64,000 nt of DNA from Enterobacter asburiae (GCF_007035645.1 NZ_AP019632.1:1612001-1676000), one strand, 5' to 3'; numbered from the stretch's first letter, positions 15,893 to 26,218 are shown. The notes: generated by a model from the letters alone, not told the origin. Made by a program: numbers and translations.

Positions 15893-18082
15893 TCAGAACA
15901 GTACGGAGTAGTTCAGACCAAACGTACGTCCGCGGCCTTTATAGGTATACAGCCCCGGTGCGCCGTAGGTTGGGCTATACAGCCCCGGCGCGCGCTGGCC
16001 CCAGGCGGTGGTGTAGTCTTTGTCCAGCAGGTTTTCCACGCTGAAGCTGACCTTACCCACCGGCAGGGCGTAGCTGCCCAGGAAGTCGACCGTGTTATAG
16101 CCATCGATCTTCTTGCCGTCGGAGTCTGATACGTCAAAGGTCTGCGTGCTCTGCACGCGCAGGGTCCAGTCGCCCGGCGCCCAGTTGACCCATGCGCTGG
16201 CTTTCGACGGGCTGGCGCTGTCAACCGTCAGCTTCTCCCATTTGCCGTTTTCGCGCGTTTCAGACTTGATGGCGTTAAAGTTCGCACCGGTGCTCCAGTC
16301 GCTGTCGGTGAAGAAATAGTCCACCTGACCTTCAACCCCGTAGATACGACGCTTGTCGTCTTCCAGGTTGATGGTCATATCCGTCTTGTTGATGGTGATG
16401 GTTTTATCCGAGAGCGAGTAATACGCCGCGACCTGCGTGCGCAGGTTATCGCCGGTGTAGCGCCAGCCCAGCTCATAAGCGTTGACCTTGATACCGTCCA
16501 GCGTCGAGTCGTTCACGTTGACGCTGTTCAGCAGGCGATAGTGACCGTTGCTGAGCTGATAGGTGCCGGAGCCGTAGTACTTCGCCAGGTCCGGAATTTC
16601 GAAGCCCTGGGAGAAGTTAAACCACAGCTGCTGCTGTTCGGTCAGGCGACCGAGGATCCCGGCGTTAAACAGGAAGTTGTTGTAATCGGTTTTCCCGCCC
16701 GGCACCGCGTCGGCGGAGGTGGCTTTCCCGGTGGCGATGGCCTGCTGCTGGGTATAACCGACAAAGTCGTCCACCTTGTTTTCGGTGTACTGATAGCGCA
16801 CGCCGCCGCTCAGGGTGATGGCGTCAATGTCGTAGCTGGCCTGCAGGAACGGGGCGAGGTTGGTGATGCTGTAGCCCGGGTAACGGCCCACGTTGTAGGC
16901 GTTATCCAGCTCCATGCCGCCGCTCGCCGCGGCCTTGCTCAGGTTGAAGAACTGCTGGTTGGCATCGAAGGTTTCGTGGTCGGCATCCACACCCCAGGTC
17001 AGCGTTAAATCGTCCACCGGCTTGCTGTTCAGCGTCAGCTTGCCGCCGTAAAAATCGGTTTTCTGCTGGGACGCGCCGATGCTGCTCACCACGCCTTTGG
17101 TCAGGGTCGGGAACGGATAATAGGTCAGGCTCTCGTCGCGATAGTAAATCTGCGCGACCAGATCCTGGCCCCAGAAATCGGTATTGGAGTACTGCAGGTT
17201 AATCAGATGGCGCTCGGTGCCCGGTACGCGGTCAGAATCAAGATTATCTTTGTTGTACGCGGTCGCATCGCCTGTTACCGCCGAGAAGTTCTTCCCGAGA
17301 TACAGGCCATGCTTGCCGTCGGACTCGCTCTTGTAGTACTGGGTCGTCAGCTGCAGCTGCTGACGATCGTCAATGTTGATGGTGCCTGTGCCCATCACAT
17401 CTATACGGTCGGAATACTGGAGGCCGGTCTGGGTGTTATCGATAATCACCTCGTTGCCTTTGCCGTCATACCAGCCGCCGTAGCGCTGATACGACACCGA
17501 CAGACGACCGGAGGCGTTGTCGTTACCGCCGCTTACGGCTGCCGACACGTTCTCATCGCGATCGTTGTGGCTGTTAAACCCGCTCTTTGCCCCGGTCTGG
17601 AACTCCACTTCGGTATCCGGCTGGCCCTTTTTGGTGACGATGTTCACCAGGCCGCCGGTGCTGCCGCCGCCGTAGAGCGAGGTGGCGCCGGAGATCACTT
17701 CGATACGGTCAATGTTGAACGGATCGATAGAGTCCAGCTGGCGGCTGTCGCTGCGGGACGAGTTCAGGCGAACGCCGTCCACCATCACCATCATGGAGCG
17801 GCCGCGCAGGTTCATGCCGTAGTTGGTACGGCCCTGGCTGCTGACGTCCATGCCCGGGATCAGCTGTGCCAGCACTTCTTTAATCTCTTTCCCTCCCTGA
17901 ACCTGCTGCTCAATTTCAGCCCGTTCAATGACCCAGGTGGTCTGCGCCATCTCCGCCACGCTGCGGTGCGCGCGGCTGGCGGAGACCACGATATTTTCTT
18001 CCTTTTGTTCTTCCGCCCACGCAGAGGTAGAAAGCATTGCAAGCAAGCAAGGATTTAAAACCCAAAGATGAGAACGTTTCAT
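15893..18082 (-). CDS. iutA: Ferric-aerobactin TonB-dependent receptor IutA
   Basis: A 729-residue outer-membrane receptor for ferric aerobactin. It has a signal peptide (1-23, ending AWA), a TonB box near ENIVVSAS, a plug domain (about 40-150, with IKEVLAQLIPGMDVSSQG and RIEVISGATSLYGGGSTGGLVNIV), a 22-strand barrel and a terminal Phe (LNYSVLF). The length agrees with enterobacterial IutA. It is the last gene of the operon, 26 nt after iucD, and ends at a hairpin. Expression is expected to be iron-repressed from the Fur-controlled iucA promoter. No truncation is seen. Confidence 0.95.
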   Translation of the reverse strand: MKRSHLWVLNPCLLAMLSTSAWAEEQKEENIVVSASRAHRSVAEMAQTTWVIERAEIEQQVQGGKEIKEVLAQLIPGMDVSSQGRTNYGMNLRGRSMMVMVDGVRLNSSRSDSRQLDSIDPFNIDRIEVISGATSLYGGGSTGGLVNIVTKKGQPDTEVEFQTGAKSGFNSHNDRDENVSAAVSGGNDNASGRLSVSYQRYGGWYDGKGNEVIIDNTQTGLQYSDRIDVMGTGTINIDDRQQLQLTTQYYKSESDGKHGLYLGKNFSAVTGDATAYNKDNLDSDRVPGTERHLINLQYSNTDFWGQDLVAQIYYRDESLTYYPFPTLTKGVVSSIGASQQKTDFYGGKLTLNSKPVDDLTLTWGVDADHETFDANQQFFNLSKAAASGGMELDNAYNVGRYPGYSITNLAPFLQASYDIDAITLSGGVRYQYTENKVDDFVGYTQQQAIATGKATSADAVPGGKTDYNNFLFNAGILGRLTEQQQLWFNFSQGFEIPDLAKYYGSGTYQLSNGHYRLLNSVNVNDSTLDGIKVNAYELGWRYTGDNLRTQVAAYYSLSDKTITINKTDMTINLEDDKRRIYGVEGQVDYFFTDSDWSTGANFNAIKSETRENGKWEKLTVDSASPSKASAWVNWAPGDWTLRVQSTQTFDVSDSDGKKIDGYNTVDFLGSYALPVGKVSFSVENLLDKDYTTAWGQRAPGLYSPTYGAPGLYTYKGRGRTFGLNYSVLF

Positions 18083-18108
18083 TGTTATGTTGATCCTGAT
18101 TGTGTGTG

Positions 18109-19434
18109 TCAGTACTCGGTTGTTTTTGCTAACGATTTAAAAACCGGGCTGTTCTCCGGGCTGGTGGTGCTGCGCCAGTGGATAACGCCGGGTGTGGTAG
18201 CCAGCTCAAACGGCTCGTCGGCGTGCGCGCGATTAAGAATTCGCGCCGCGCGCCAGGCCATCAGGCTGAGCTGGGGTTCGGCAATGCCGAGACGGTGCAT
18301 CCCGGCATTCACGGCGAACAGGCGGTTGCTCTGCGGGCCGTCCCATTCGAGGGTGAAATCGTTGTTGATGCAGAAGGCTTCGTCCGTATCCAGATGCAGG
18401 CGGTGAGACAGCGGCGCGAGGAACGCGGGCTGCACGGCGCGGTAGCCGGTGGCGAAAATCACCACATCACTCTCCAGCTGCTCGCGGCCGCCGTCGAGGT
18501 GATGCTGAATGCTCAGGCGATGGCCGTTTTCCTGGCGCGTCAGGGACGTCACCGAGCGGGACGGCAGGAGATGCGCCCAGGGTTTTTCACGCAGCACTTC
18601 GAAGCGGTGGTACATGGCGCGGTAAATCGCCAGCAGGGACTCGGTGGTAATCCCGTCGGACGTCATCTTCTGCTCGTGCAGCATCTGCCGACGGGCCTCT
18701 TCACCCAGCGTGGAGAAGCTGTCCACGTACTCCGGCGTGAAATACTCGTTGGCAAAGGCGGCTTCATCCAGCGCATTATAGTTATTGCGGCGCGATACCC
18801 AGTTCAGGCTCAGCGGCTGGCCCCATTCGCCGCGGAAGATATTCAAAAAGAGGTCGGCGCCGCTCTGGCCGCCGCCGACGACGGTGACGCGCTTGCCCGC
18901 GAGATCCGGCGTGCGCAGCATCATCTCGCTGGCGTGGAAGCAGGTATCGTCCTGCGCGGTGACGCAGTCAGGCAGGTTGATCTGTTTGCCAATCCCCACG
19001 CAGACGTGGCGCGCCAGGAAGCGGTCGCGCTGGGTCATTACCTCAAACAGGCCGCTTTTCTCATCAAAGCTCACCTGCTGTACCTGCTGGCTGAAGGCGA
19101 GATTGGTGAGGTTTTCCGCCGCCCAGCACAGGTAGTCCGCAAACTCTTCGCGGGAGACGGTGCGCTGCTCGGTAGTCAGGAAGCGGTAGAACTTTTTGCG
19201 CTGCACCAGGTAGTTCAGGAAGCTGTGGCGGTTGGTTGGCTCCACGGCGCTGACCAGATCCTTCAGGAAGCTGGTCTGCATGTGGCAGTCCGGCACCATC
19301 ATTCCCGGGTGCCAGGAGAAGTGCGGTTTACGCTCAAGGAACAGCGAGCTAAAGCCGTCCAGCCCTTCAGCCAGAGCGGCGATGCTAAGGTTAAACGGGC
19401 CAATACCAATGCCGATGAAATCATAGGTTTTCAT
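18109..19434 (-). CDS. iucD: L-lysine N6-monooxygenase IucD
   Basis: A 441-residue flavin-dependent N-hydroxylating monooxygenase, the first enzyme of aerobactin synthesis (lysine plus O2 and NADPH to N6-hydroxylysine). The FAD-binding motif is GIGIGPFNLSIAAL near the N-terminus, the NADPH motif VVGGGQSGADLFLN is near residue 190, and the late D/ATGY motif is FATGYR. It overlaps iucC by 4 nt (ATGA) and precedes iutA by 26 nt. The enzyme is complete and of normal length. Confidence 0.96.
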   Translation of the reverse strand: MKTYDFIGIGIGPFNLSIAALAEGLDGFSSLFLERKPHFSWHPGMMVPDCHMQTSFLKDLVSAVEPTNRHSFLNYLVQRKKFYRFLTTEQRTVSREEFADYLCWAAENLTNLAFSQQVQQVSFDEKSGLFEVMTQRDRFLARHVCVGIGKQINLPDCVTAQDDTCFHASEMMLRTPDLAGKRVTVVGGGQSGADLFLNIFRGEWGQPLSLNWVSRRNNYNALDEAAFANEYFTPEYVDSFSTLGEEARRQMLHEQKMTSDGITTESLLAIYRAMYHRFEVLREKPWAHLLPSRSVTSLTRQENGHRLSIQHHLDGGREQLESDVVIFATGYRAVQPAFLAPLSHRLHLDTDEAFCINNDFTLEWDGPQSNRLFAVNAGMHRLGIAEPQLSLMAWRAARILNRAHADEPFELATTPGVIHWRSTTSPENSPVFKSLAKTTEY

Positions 19435-21173
19435 TGCGCTGACTCCCGGGAGGCGAGAAAAAGAGGGTTATCAAGGTCGGTGACATAGTTCGGCAGCATG
19501 CGGCTGCCGCCGTCGTGTTCGGAGAAGGTCAGTTTGACCGGGTTGAGGATCACGCGAATAATCTGCGGCTTGAAGAGATCGAATTTGGCGAAGCGTTCTG
19601 CCAGATCCGGGTGCGCCGCCATATAACCCCGTAAAACCCCGGCCAGAAGCTGGTAGAAACGCGTTTCGCTCACGCCGCATTGCAGCGTGAGGCGCGAGAT
19701 AAAGCGCAGCACCGTCACAAAATTACCGGTTTGCAGGTCGTGAATAATGTAATCCGCGCTCAGGCGCGCCGTGACGGCCTTCACCTGCTCCGGCAGGCTC
19801 TGGGCCTGCGGGAAATCCTCATCCACCAGGCGCATATCGCCCTGGAAATCTTTCAGCAGAATGCGCTGCGGGACGTAATCCTTCATCACCAGCGTCACGT
19901 TCTGGCCGTGGGCGATCAGCGCCACGCCGTAGCGGCAGAGCAGGTGATAGAACGGGATCACCGTTGCCTCAAACAGCTTTTCAAGCCACGCGTCGGCGCT
20001 TAGCCCCGAGCGTTTAATCCACGCGTCGATCAGCGGGCGCCCGGCATTGTCGGTTTCCATCAGCGCCGCCATCAGCACCGCCTGTTCACCGTCTTCTACA
20101 TAACAGGACGGATTCTCGCGCCAGATCACCCCCAGCATCTCCTGATAGCGGTAGGGCGCTTTCGGCAATGCGGCATAGCCCTGATGCGACAGATAACCGG
20201 CGGCGGGTTCGCCAAGCACCTGAGCACCGGAGCGGATCAGCGTGGCGTCGGTAGCGAACTGCTGCTGCAGCCAGCGCGAAGCCAGCGGCCCGGCGGCAAT
20301 GTACTTGCCCGGGATGCCGCGATAGCAGGAGGTGTTGTAGATGGTCAGCGGAAGCTTGATGTCATACGGCGCGCGACGGCTGGCGTTAGTGAGCGTGCGC
20401 AGGGACTGCTGCGCCAGATACTCGTCGCCAAATTCGCCCAGCTCAACCATCTCACCGCGCGCCAGCTGGGCCAGGAAATGGACGGCGATCTTCTGCTGCC
20501 ACTGCCACGGGTGCAGCGGCACCGGCAGCCAGCCGTCGTTGAGACCCAGCGCGTGCCAGCGGGCGTCAAAGCGGGCGCGCTCGGCGTTGTCCATGGCGCT
20601 CGCCAGCAGAGCGTTGATATCGCAATCGGCGTCGCTGCTCCAGACCAGATGCTCTCGCTGAACGGCGACCCAGTGAAGGCGAAAACGTCCGCGATACTCG
20701 GGCGCGTACTGACGCAGCGCGTCCAGCCCCCAGCCGCGGCGGCCTTTGTTGAAAATAAACTTCGGGTGACCGCTCATCAGACACTGTAATTCGTCCGGGT
20801 CGAGGTGGATCAGCGCGTCCGCGTCCAGCGCTTCACGCGCATGCAGCAGCTGCATGTCGCCGCGCAGCGTGGCGTAGAGATCTTCCATATGCTCTGCCGT
20901 TTGCGCGTCGCTCATCTCCAGCACTTTCGCCAGCTGCAGCAGCGCGCGTTCCGCTTCCACTGCATCGCCGCTGGCGGCGATCAGGCTGTCCGGGTCGATA
21001 TGCAGCCAGCCCCAGATCCCGCGCGTGGCGCGAAACTGCCAGGACTCGTTGCCCATGGCGATGCGCCAGCCGTTCGACGAAACCGGCTCAGCGCGCAGGG
21101 TGCGTTCGTACTCCAGCTCGGCGAGGATCTTCGCCACCATCTCGCGGTTCACTTTCTGCCAGAGCGCGTTCAC
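19431..21173 (-). CDS. iucC: Aerobactin synthase IucC
   Basis: A 580-residue NRPS-independent siderophore (NIS) synthetase that joins the second N6-acetyl-N6-hydroxylysine to the citryl intermediate, completing aerobactin. IucA/IucC-family landmarks include HPWQWQQKI, TSCYRGIPGKYIAAG (ATP/citrate pocket) and the C-terminal FhuF-like region with HGQNVTLVMKDYVPQRILLKDFQGD. It starts with GTG (complement of 21171-21173), overlapping the iucB stop as GTGA, and overlaps iucD by 4 nt at its end. All four iuc genes are translationally coupled. Confidence 0.95.
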   Translation of the reverse strand: MNALWQKVNREMVAKILAELEYERTLRAEPVSSNGWRIAMGNESWQFRATRGIWGWLHIDPDSLIAASGDAVEAERALLQLAKVLEMSDAQTAEHMEDLYATLRGDMQLLHAREALDADALIHLDPDELQCLMSGHPKFIFNKGRRGWGLDALRQYAPEYRGRFRLHWVAVQREHLVWSSDADCDINALLASAMDNAERARFDARWHALGLNDGWLPVPLHPWQWQQKIAVHFLAQLARGEMVELGEFGDEYLAQQSLRTLTNASRRAPYDIKLPLTIYNTSCYRGIPGKYIAAGPLASRWLQQQFATDATLIRSGAQVLGEPAAGYLSHQGYAALPKAPYRYQEMLGVIWRENPSCYVEDGEQAVLMAALMETDNAGRPLIDAWIKRSGLSADAWLEKLFEATVIPFYHLLCRYGVALIAHGQNVTLVMKDYVPQRILLKDFQGDMRLVDEDFPQAQSLPEQVKAVTARLSADYIIHDLQTGNFVTVLRFISRLTLQCGVSETRFYQLLAGVLRGYMAAHPDLAERFAKFDLFKPQIIRVILNPVKLTFSEHDGGSRMLPNYVTDLDNPLFLASRESAQ

Positions 21174-22117
21174 AGTTCCACCTCGCTGAAGAAGCGGTGG
21201 CGCTGGCTCATGATGAGGCGCGAGCGCTTGTGCGGGAAGTCGAACTCTTTCACCGTCTCGAAACCGGCGGAGGCCAGATGGCGGAACAGGCGCTGGTTGT
21301 CGAAGCGCGGCTCGGCGACAATTCGCGCGGTGCGCGGTTCATCGAGATACAGATAGTGGCTCAGGCCGCGCAGCCAGCTGCGGATGTACTGTGCGCCGCG
21401 CCAGTTCTCTTCGCCCACCAGCATGTGCAGCCCGCGGTCAAACGGCTGCCAGCGGTAGTGGCGGCCAATGCGGTCTTCTGGCGCCCAGTAGAGCTCAAAA
21501 TAGCCGAACGGCTGGTCATCGAAGCAGCCGATAACCGGGTAGCAGTAGGTCGAGTCAAGCTGACGGCGCAGGTAGTTTTCCTGCTCGGCCTGCGGGCCCG
21601 CCATCTCCCAGAAGGCGTTCACGCGCGGGTTGTTCATCCAGCGCGTAAAGCGCTCGCCGTCCAGCGCCACGTCGACCACGCGGAAGCTGAGGGTGCGCTT
21701 AATTTGCGGATCGTAACGACGGTACACTTCGCCCTGCGGGCGGTGAGGACGCAGCGGGAAGTACAGCTGACGGCTCTCATCAAACTGCATCCCGCCGCTG
21801 GCCTGCGGCCGTTCGCCTTTCAGCCACAGCGGCAGCTGCCAGAAGGTTTCGCGTGCCAGATAGTCCCCGTGGGCCAGGCTAAACAGCGCCTGCGCCTGGG
21901 GTTCATCCTGCCAGGTTGCCCATGGCAGGGTAATGCCGGTCAGCGCGGGCGCGGCAACAAACAGCTGATCGAGTGCTTCGACCAGCCAGCCGTCCGGGAT
22001 CCCATTCAGACGCTCCAGCACCGTGCTGCCGTCGAGACCCAACGTCAGCGGCAGCGCGCGATCCGTTGCGGTGCAGCGAAAGCCGTAGCCGGAATGGACG
22101 ATATTCGCGATTGCCAT
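21170..22117 (-). CDS. iucB: N6-hydroxylysine O-acetyltransferase IucB
   Basis: A 315-residue acetyl-CoA-dependent acyltransferase that converts N6-hydroxylysine to the hydroxamate used by IucA and IucC. The C-terminal GNAT-like domain contains FGYFELYWAPEDRIGRHY and RGLHMLVGEENWRGAQYIRSW (acetyl-CoA loop). Its start overlaps the iucA stop by one base (TAATG) and its stop overlaps the iucC start. The protein length is typical of IucB. Confidence 0.94.
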   Translation of the reverse strand: MAIANIVHSGYGFRCTATDRALPLTLGLDGSTVLERLNGIPDGWLVEALDQLFVAAPALTGITLPWATWQDEPQAQALFSLAHGDYLARETFWQLPLWLKGERPQASGGMQFDESRQLYFPLRPHRPQGEVYRRYDPQIKRTLSFRVVDVALDGERFTRWMNNPRVNAFWEMAGPQAEQENYLRRQLDSTYCYPVIGCFDDQPFGYFELYWAPEDRIGRHYRWQPFDRGLHMLVGEENWRGAQYIRSWLRGLSHYLYLDEPRTARIVAEPRFDNQRLFRHLASAGFETVKEFDFPHKRSRLIMSQRHRFFSEVEL

Positions 22118-23859
22118 TACGCCTTCTCCTTGTAAAACGGGTTGCTAAAGTCGAAATAGATCACCGCCGGATCGACGATGGTGTTTTCATTGCGATCGTG
22201 CAGGTAGCAGAAGAAGTTGCCTTTGCAGTTCCAGGTCGGGCTGTCGAGCACGTAGTCGAGGCAGCGGGTCTGCTTCGCCGTGCGGCGCAGTTCGGCCAGC
22301 GCGTCGCGCACGCGGGACATCAGGCTCTCCTCACTGTCGAAACCGGCGGCGGCGAGGGCGGCGGTGACGGCAAGGGTAGAGTTCAGCAGCAGGTAATAAG
22401 GGAAGTAGCGCAGCAGCTGGCTCTCACCGAAGCGGTTTTCCACCTCGGTTTCGCCCGCTGAATTCAGCCACGCGTCGGCACCTTCGGTCCACGCGCTGCC
22501 CTGGCAGTCGCGGTAAATCAGCCCGACGGGGAAATCCTGCTGCATCTCAACGAGGATATTTTGCTGGTGCGCCAGCAGGACCAGACCGTAGTCCGCCTCG
22601 GCGCTGAACAGCGGGAGCAACACGCGGTCGCAATAGGCGTCCAGCCAGCAGCGGGCGGCCTGGGCGAGGGGTAAATCCAGACGCTGGCTCAGACGGCGCA
22701 CCGCGGAGGCCAGCAGGCTGTCGCCGCCGTCCGGCGCGGCCTGGGTCAGGCTCACCAGCACGTTGGTCTGGGTGTCTGGCGTATCGAACAGCAGATTGAC
22801 GCGCAGGGCCATCAGGCTCTCTTCCTGAATAACGCCGCTTTCGTCACGCAGCCCCGCCCAGCCGTCTTCCTGCATCACGCGCATGGTCGGGTAGCGGGCC
22901 TGTAATTCTTGCCAGCGTTCCGTTTTCGCCAGACGCGCCAGGCGCATTCCGCGCTTAACTTCTTTGACCGACAGCGTGCGCACGGAGTTGGTCAGGCGCA
23001 CGCTGAGGGAGAACTTAATCATGTCGCTGTTGGTTTCGCTGTACAGCGAGCGGGACGAGCTGGTAGGCAGCCACTGCGCGCCCGCTTCACCCAGGTCCTG
23101 CAATGCACCGTTTTCCGCCAGACGCTGGCACCAGTCCTGCTCCAGCAGAAAGTCGGCCTGCCACGGATGCATCGGCAGCAGCCAGCGGGTGTCGGTGAAG
23201 TGGCCGAGCAGCTCAGGCGCGCTCTGGGCCGCGAAGCGCAGCAGACGCTCACGCAGGGAGACGTTCAGGCTGTCGCCGGCAACGAGCGCGCTCTCAACGG
23301 CAAACCAGCGCAGCGGGAAGCGGGAGGCGAAATCAGGAAGATAGCGACGCGCCTCTGTTTCGTTGAACGGCTCGTGCGACTTCGGCGCCGGGTGAAACGC
23401 GTGGCCGACCAGCAGCGCCTGTTCCGCTTCAGCAAACGTCAGTGGCTTATCGCGCAGGTTTACCCAGCCGTGGCGGAGATCGATCGCCTGCCAGGTGTGG
23501 GCATGGCTTTCGAGAACGCGCTGCTTAAAACGCGCCAGCGTATCGGCATCCAGCGAGCCTTTTACTGACGGTTTTTCAAGAATTAAATCAACCAGTTGAT
23601 CAAATGTGACGGCGTCACCGTCATCACTGTTGCTCTGAAGAAGCGTGGCCGGGAAACGGTACTGATGATGCTGGGTGGGAGAGAAATAGCGTACCGGAAC
23701 CCGAAGCGCCTGGGTTTGGGACAGCGGGATATGAATGTTCGGTAACGCATCCGCAGCGGTAGCGGGGAGATAGCGCCAGTCCTTCGTTTCGCGCAACAGG
23801 GCGTTCAAAAAACACTGGGCTGCAACGTCTGTACCGGCAGAGCGGGTCAGAGCACGCAT
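22117..23859 (-). CDS. iucA: Aerobactin NIS synthetase IucA
   Basis: A 580-residue IucA-type synthetase that adenylates citrate and condenses the first hydroxamate. Landmarks are HPWQADFLLEQ, PTSSSRSLYSETNSDMIKFSLSVRLTNSVRTLS and HQQNILVEMQQDFPVGLIYRDCQG. It is paralogous to IucC, as usual for this locus. It is the first gene of the iucABCD-iutA operon. GAGGT precedes the ATG, and the Fur box is 22 bp upstream of the start codon. It is divergent from shiF. Confidence 0.95.
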   Translation of the reverse strand: MRALTRSAGTDVAAQCFLNALLRETKDWRYLPATAADALPNIHIPLSQTQALRVPVRYFSPTQHHQYRFPATLLQSNSDDGDAVTFDQLVDLILEKPSVKGSLDADTLARFKQRVLESHAHTWQAIDLRHGWVNLRDKPLTFAEAEQALLVGHAFHPAPKSHEPFNETEARRYLPDFASRFPLRWFAVESALVAGDSLNVSLRERLLRFAAQSAPELLGHFTDTRWLLPMHPWQADFLLEQDWCQRLAENGALQDLGEAGAQWLPTSSSRSLYSETNSDMIKFSLSVRLTNSVRTLSVKEVKRGMRLARLAKTERWQELQARYPTMRVMQEDGWAGLRDESGVIQEESLMALRVNLLFDTPDTQTNVLVSLTQAAPDGGDSLLASAVRRLSQRLDLPLAQAARCWLDAYCDRVLLPLFSAEADYGLVLLAHQQNILVEMQQDFPVGLIYRDCQGSAWTEGADAWLNSAGETEVENRFGESQLLRYFPYYLLLNSTLAVTAALAAAGFDSEESLMSRVRDALAELRRTAKQTRCLDYVLDSPTWNCKGNFFCYLHDRNENTIVDPAVIYFDFSNPFYKEKA

Positions 23860-23881
23860 AGATGTACCTCATTCCATGATT

Positions 23882-23900
23882 GATAATAATTCTCGTTATG
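23882..23900 (-). promoter_or_regulatory. Fur box of the aerobactin operon
   Basis: On the plus strand GATAATAATTCTCGTTATG matches the 19-bp Fur consensus at 15 of 19 positions when read on the operon strand. It lies just upstream of iucA, where Fur represses aerobactin genes in homologues; being intergenic it could also affect shiF. Confidence 0.85.
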
Positions 23901-23997
23901 ATATTCATTCTGTTTACAGTCGCAACCATTTTTGCAATATTTGTTTTCATAAACTTCATGATTTCCACACATTTATTGACACTATGTTCACATTCTC

Positions 23998-25209
23998 ATG
24001 CGCGCTGACTCAGAAACATTGACCGAAAAGGTCACCTCAAAAGCCAACTGGCCCCTGGCGCTATGTGCGGGTTTATTAGGTATCGGGCAAAACGGCCTGC
24101 TGGTGATGCTCCCGCAGCTGGTGACCCTGACCGGGCTGTCGCTTTCGGTCTGGGCCGGGCTGTTGATGTTTGGATCCATGCTCTTTTTACCGGCCTCGCC
24201 CTGGTGGGGACGCCAGAGCGAGCGGCGGGGATGTAAGGCCGTGATGGTGGCCTCGCTGAGCGGCTATCTGGCCAGTTTCGTCGTCATGGCGCTGGTGGTC
24301 TGGACGATGGCGGCCGGAAGGCTGGATACCGTCTGGGGACTGGCGGGACTGATTCTTTCACGTCTGCTTTACGGACTGACGGTCTCGGGGCTGGTGCCTG
24401 CGGCCCAGACGTGGGCTATTCAGCGTGCGGGGCTGGAGAAAAGAATGGCGGCGCTGGCGACGATAAGCTCCGGCCTCAGCTGCGGACGTTTGCTCGGCCC
24501 GCCGCTGGCGGCGCTGATGCTCAGCGTCAGCCCGGTTGCGCCGCTCTGGCTGATGGCGATCGCGCCGTTAATCGCGCTGCTGCTGGTGCTTCGCGAAGCC
24601 GCAGACCCGCCGCTGCCGCCGGTGGCGCACCAGGCGACCCGCCTGCAGGCCTCGATGCTGCCGTTCCTGCTGCTGGCGCTGCTGCTGGCGGCGCTGGTCA
24701 GCCTGATGCAGCTTGGCCTGTCACCGCATCTTAGCCCTCTGCTGGAGGGCAACGCCCGGGAGATCAGCCATCATGTTGCGCTTCTTCTGAGCCTGGCCGC
24801 GCTGGCCACGCTCGCGGCGCAGTTTCTGGTGGTCCGCCCGCAGCATTTCACCCCGGTGACCTTGCTCTGCATCGCGGCGGTGTTAATGGTTGCAGGGCTT
24901 GGGCTGATGACTGTCGCCGGTTTAACGCTGTTCTACGTGGGGATTGTTATCACTTCACTCGGGGCGGCGATGGCCACGCCGGGCTACCAGCTTCTGCTGA
25001 ACGACAGGCTGACCACCGGGAAAGGGGCGGGCGTCATCGCCACAAGCCACACGTTAGGCTACGGCGTCAGCGCGCTGCTGGTGCCTGTGGTGACGCGCTT
25101 TTACGGCGAGCAGTCTTTGACGGTGGCCGCATGGGGAATGGCAGTGCTGTTTTTAGCGTTGAGCATAGGGGTACGGTCATCCGAGCGGACCCCTGCTGAA
25201 AAGCCTTAA
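23998..25209 (+). CDS. shiF: MFS transporter ShiF (aerobactin-linked)
   Basis: A 403-residue twelve-helix major facilitator that accompanies iuc loci in Shigella, E. coli and Klebsiella. It is thought to export aerobactin or a precursor, though its function is not firmly established. The N-terminus has a cytoplasmic stretch [18 protein letters not shown] followed by TM1; [10 protein letters not shown] is the A-loop between TM2 and TM3, and a central loop contains [13 protein letters not shown]. The start codon has no strong Shine-Dalgarno. The gene is divergent from iucA across a 138-bp Fur-controlled region and overlaps the convergent mtfA stop by 4 nt. Confidence 0.9.
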   Translation: MRADSETLTEKVTSKANWPLALCAGLLGIGQNGLLVMLPQLVTLTGLSLSVWAGLLMFGSMLFLPASPWWGRQSERRGCKAVMVASLSGYLASFVVMALVVWTMAAGRLDTVWGLAGLILSRLLYGLTVSGLVPAAQTWAIQRAGLEKRMAALATISSGLSCGRLLGPPLAALMLSVSPVAPLWLMAIAPLIALLLVLREAADPPLPPVAHQATRLQASMLPFLLLALLLAALVSLMQLGLSPHLSPLLEGNAREISHHVALLLSLAALATLAAQFLVVRPQHFTPVTLLCIAAVLMVAGLGLMTVAGLTLFYVGIVITSLGAAMATPGYQLLLNDRLTTGKGAGVIATSHTLGYGVSALLVPVVTRFYGEQSLTVAAWGMAVLFLALSIGVRSSERTPAEKP

Positions 25210-26003
25210 TGGATCTGGCGGGAGGAATGACCGCCAGACTCCTCATTTTGCCGCAGACGCTGGAGCGGATCCTGCTGATAAAACTGGCAGAAACGCTGCC
25301 ACAGCGCCGGGAAGCGGGGCGCGAAGAGCTCGGGCGCGCTGAAGAAATACTCCGAGAGCACCGCAAAGCACTCGGCCGGGTCGGTTGCCGCATAGGCGTC
25401 AATGCTGGCCGCGCTTTCGCCCACCAGGTCTATTTCATCCTGAATGTTATCCATCGCCGCGTGCAGATCGTGCTCCCAGCCCGCCACCTCGCGAAGCGGG
25501 ATCAGCGGTACTCCGCTGGCGCGATCGCCGTTGCGGGTATCGAGCTTATGCGCCACTTCATGGATAACCAGATTAAAACCGGACGCATCGAACGAGTCCT
25601 GAATGTCGAGCCAGTTGAGGATAATCGGTCCCTGCTGCCAGCTTTGTCCGGACTGCACCACGCGCTGGTTGTGCACCAGCCCGATGTCATCTTCCCACTC
25701 GTCATCGACGATAAAGGGAGCCGGATAGATCAGCACTTCGTGGAAGCCATCCAGCCACTCGATACCCAATTCAAGCACTGGCAGACAGAAAAGCAGGGCG
25801 ATGCGCGCGTTTTTAAGGGGATCGAGTTCGAAACCCTGCAGTGGAACCAGGCGTTTTTGCTGTAAAAAACGATCCGCCAGCTGAACCAGTTTCGCTTGTT
25901 CATCCGGCTTAAGATTAGCCAGAACAGGGATCGTCAGCGCGTCATCCCATGGCAGCGCCATATCCCGGCCAGCTTCATTCGTTTTCCAGGGCCACTTTAT
26001 CAT
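25206..26003 (-). CDS. mtfA: Mlc-titration factor / zinc metallopeptidase MtfA
   Basis: A 265-residue soluble protein with the zinc-metallopeptidase motif HEVAH at residues 148-152, matching E. coli MtfA (YeeI). In E. coli it binds the glucose-PTS repressor Mlc, relieving repression of ptsG, and has aminopeptidase-like activity stimulated by Mlc. A downstream Glu typical of the clan ([16 protein letters not shown]) is present. The gene marks the return to the conserved chromosomal backbone after the aerobactin locus. No tRNA-Asn lies next to it here, unlike E. coli asnT. Confidence 0.93.
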   Translation of the reverse strand: MIKWPWKTNEAGRDMALPWDDALTIPVLANLKPDEQAKLVQLADRFLQQKRLVPLQGFELDPLKNARIALLFCLPVLELGIEWLDGFHEVLIYPAPFIVDDEWEDDIGLVHNQRVVQSGQSWQQGPIILNWLDIQDSFDASGFNLVIHEVAHKLDTRNGDRASGVPLIPLREVAGWEHDLHAAMDNIQDEIDLVGESAASIDAYAATDPAECFAVLSEYFFSAPELFAPRFPALWQRFCQFYQQDPLQRLRQNEESGGHSSRQIH

Positions 26004-26218
26004 CGCTTTGCTCGCAAACTCGTCACTTGAACAAAAATGGGAAAGTCAGGTTTGGTTAAGATGCCAGAAAATCGCTCACTGCGACAATTCCAGCCTGAAT
26101 AAACTATCATTCGTACGTAGCGGTGGGTAGCGGTTTACGGGCATCACCTTCATTTTGTGAAGTCTGTCGTAGCCTGCATCCACCGGTCTGGTGAAGAAAT
26201 CAATACGGTATTGAAAAG

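Noticed and set aside
16541..17008. Long plus-strand open frames inside the aerobactin genes (also 18178-19488, 21197-22135)
   Set aside because: They are antisense to well-supported iutA, iucD and iucB and result from GC-rich third positions; they lack recognisable domains and ribosome-binding sites.
26004..26218. Search for a third tRNA-Asn or attachment site next to mtfA
   Set aside because: E. coli has asnT here, but no tRNA-like sequence or copy of the 28-nt terminator repeat is visible in this gap.
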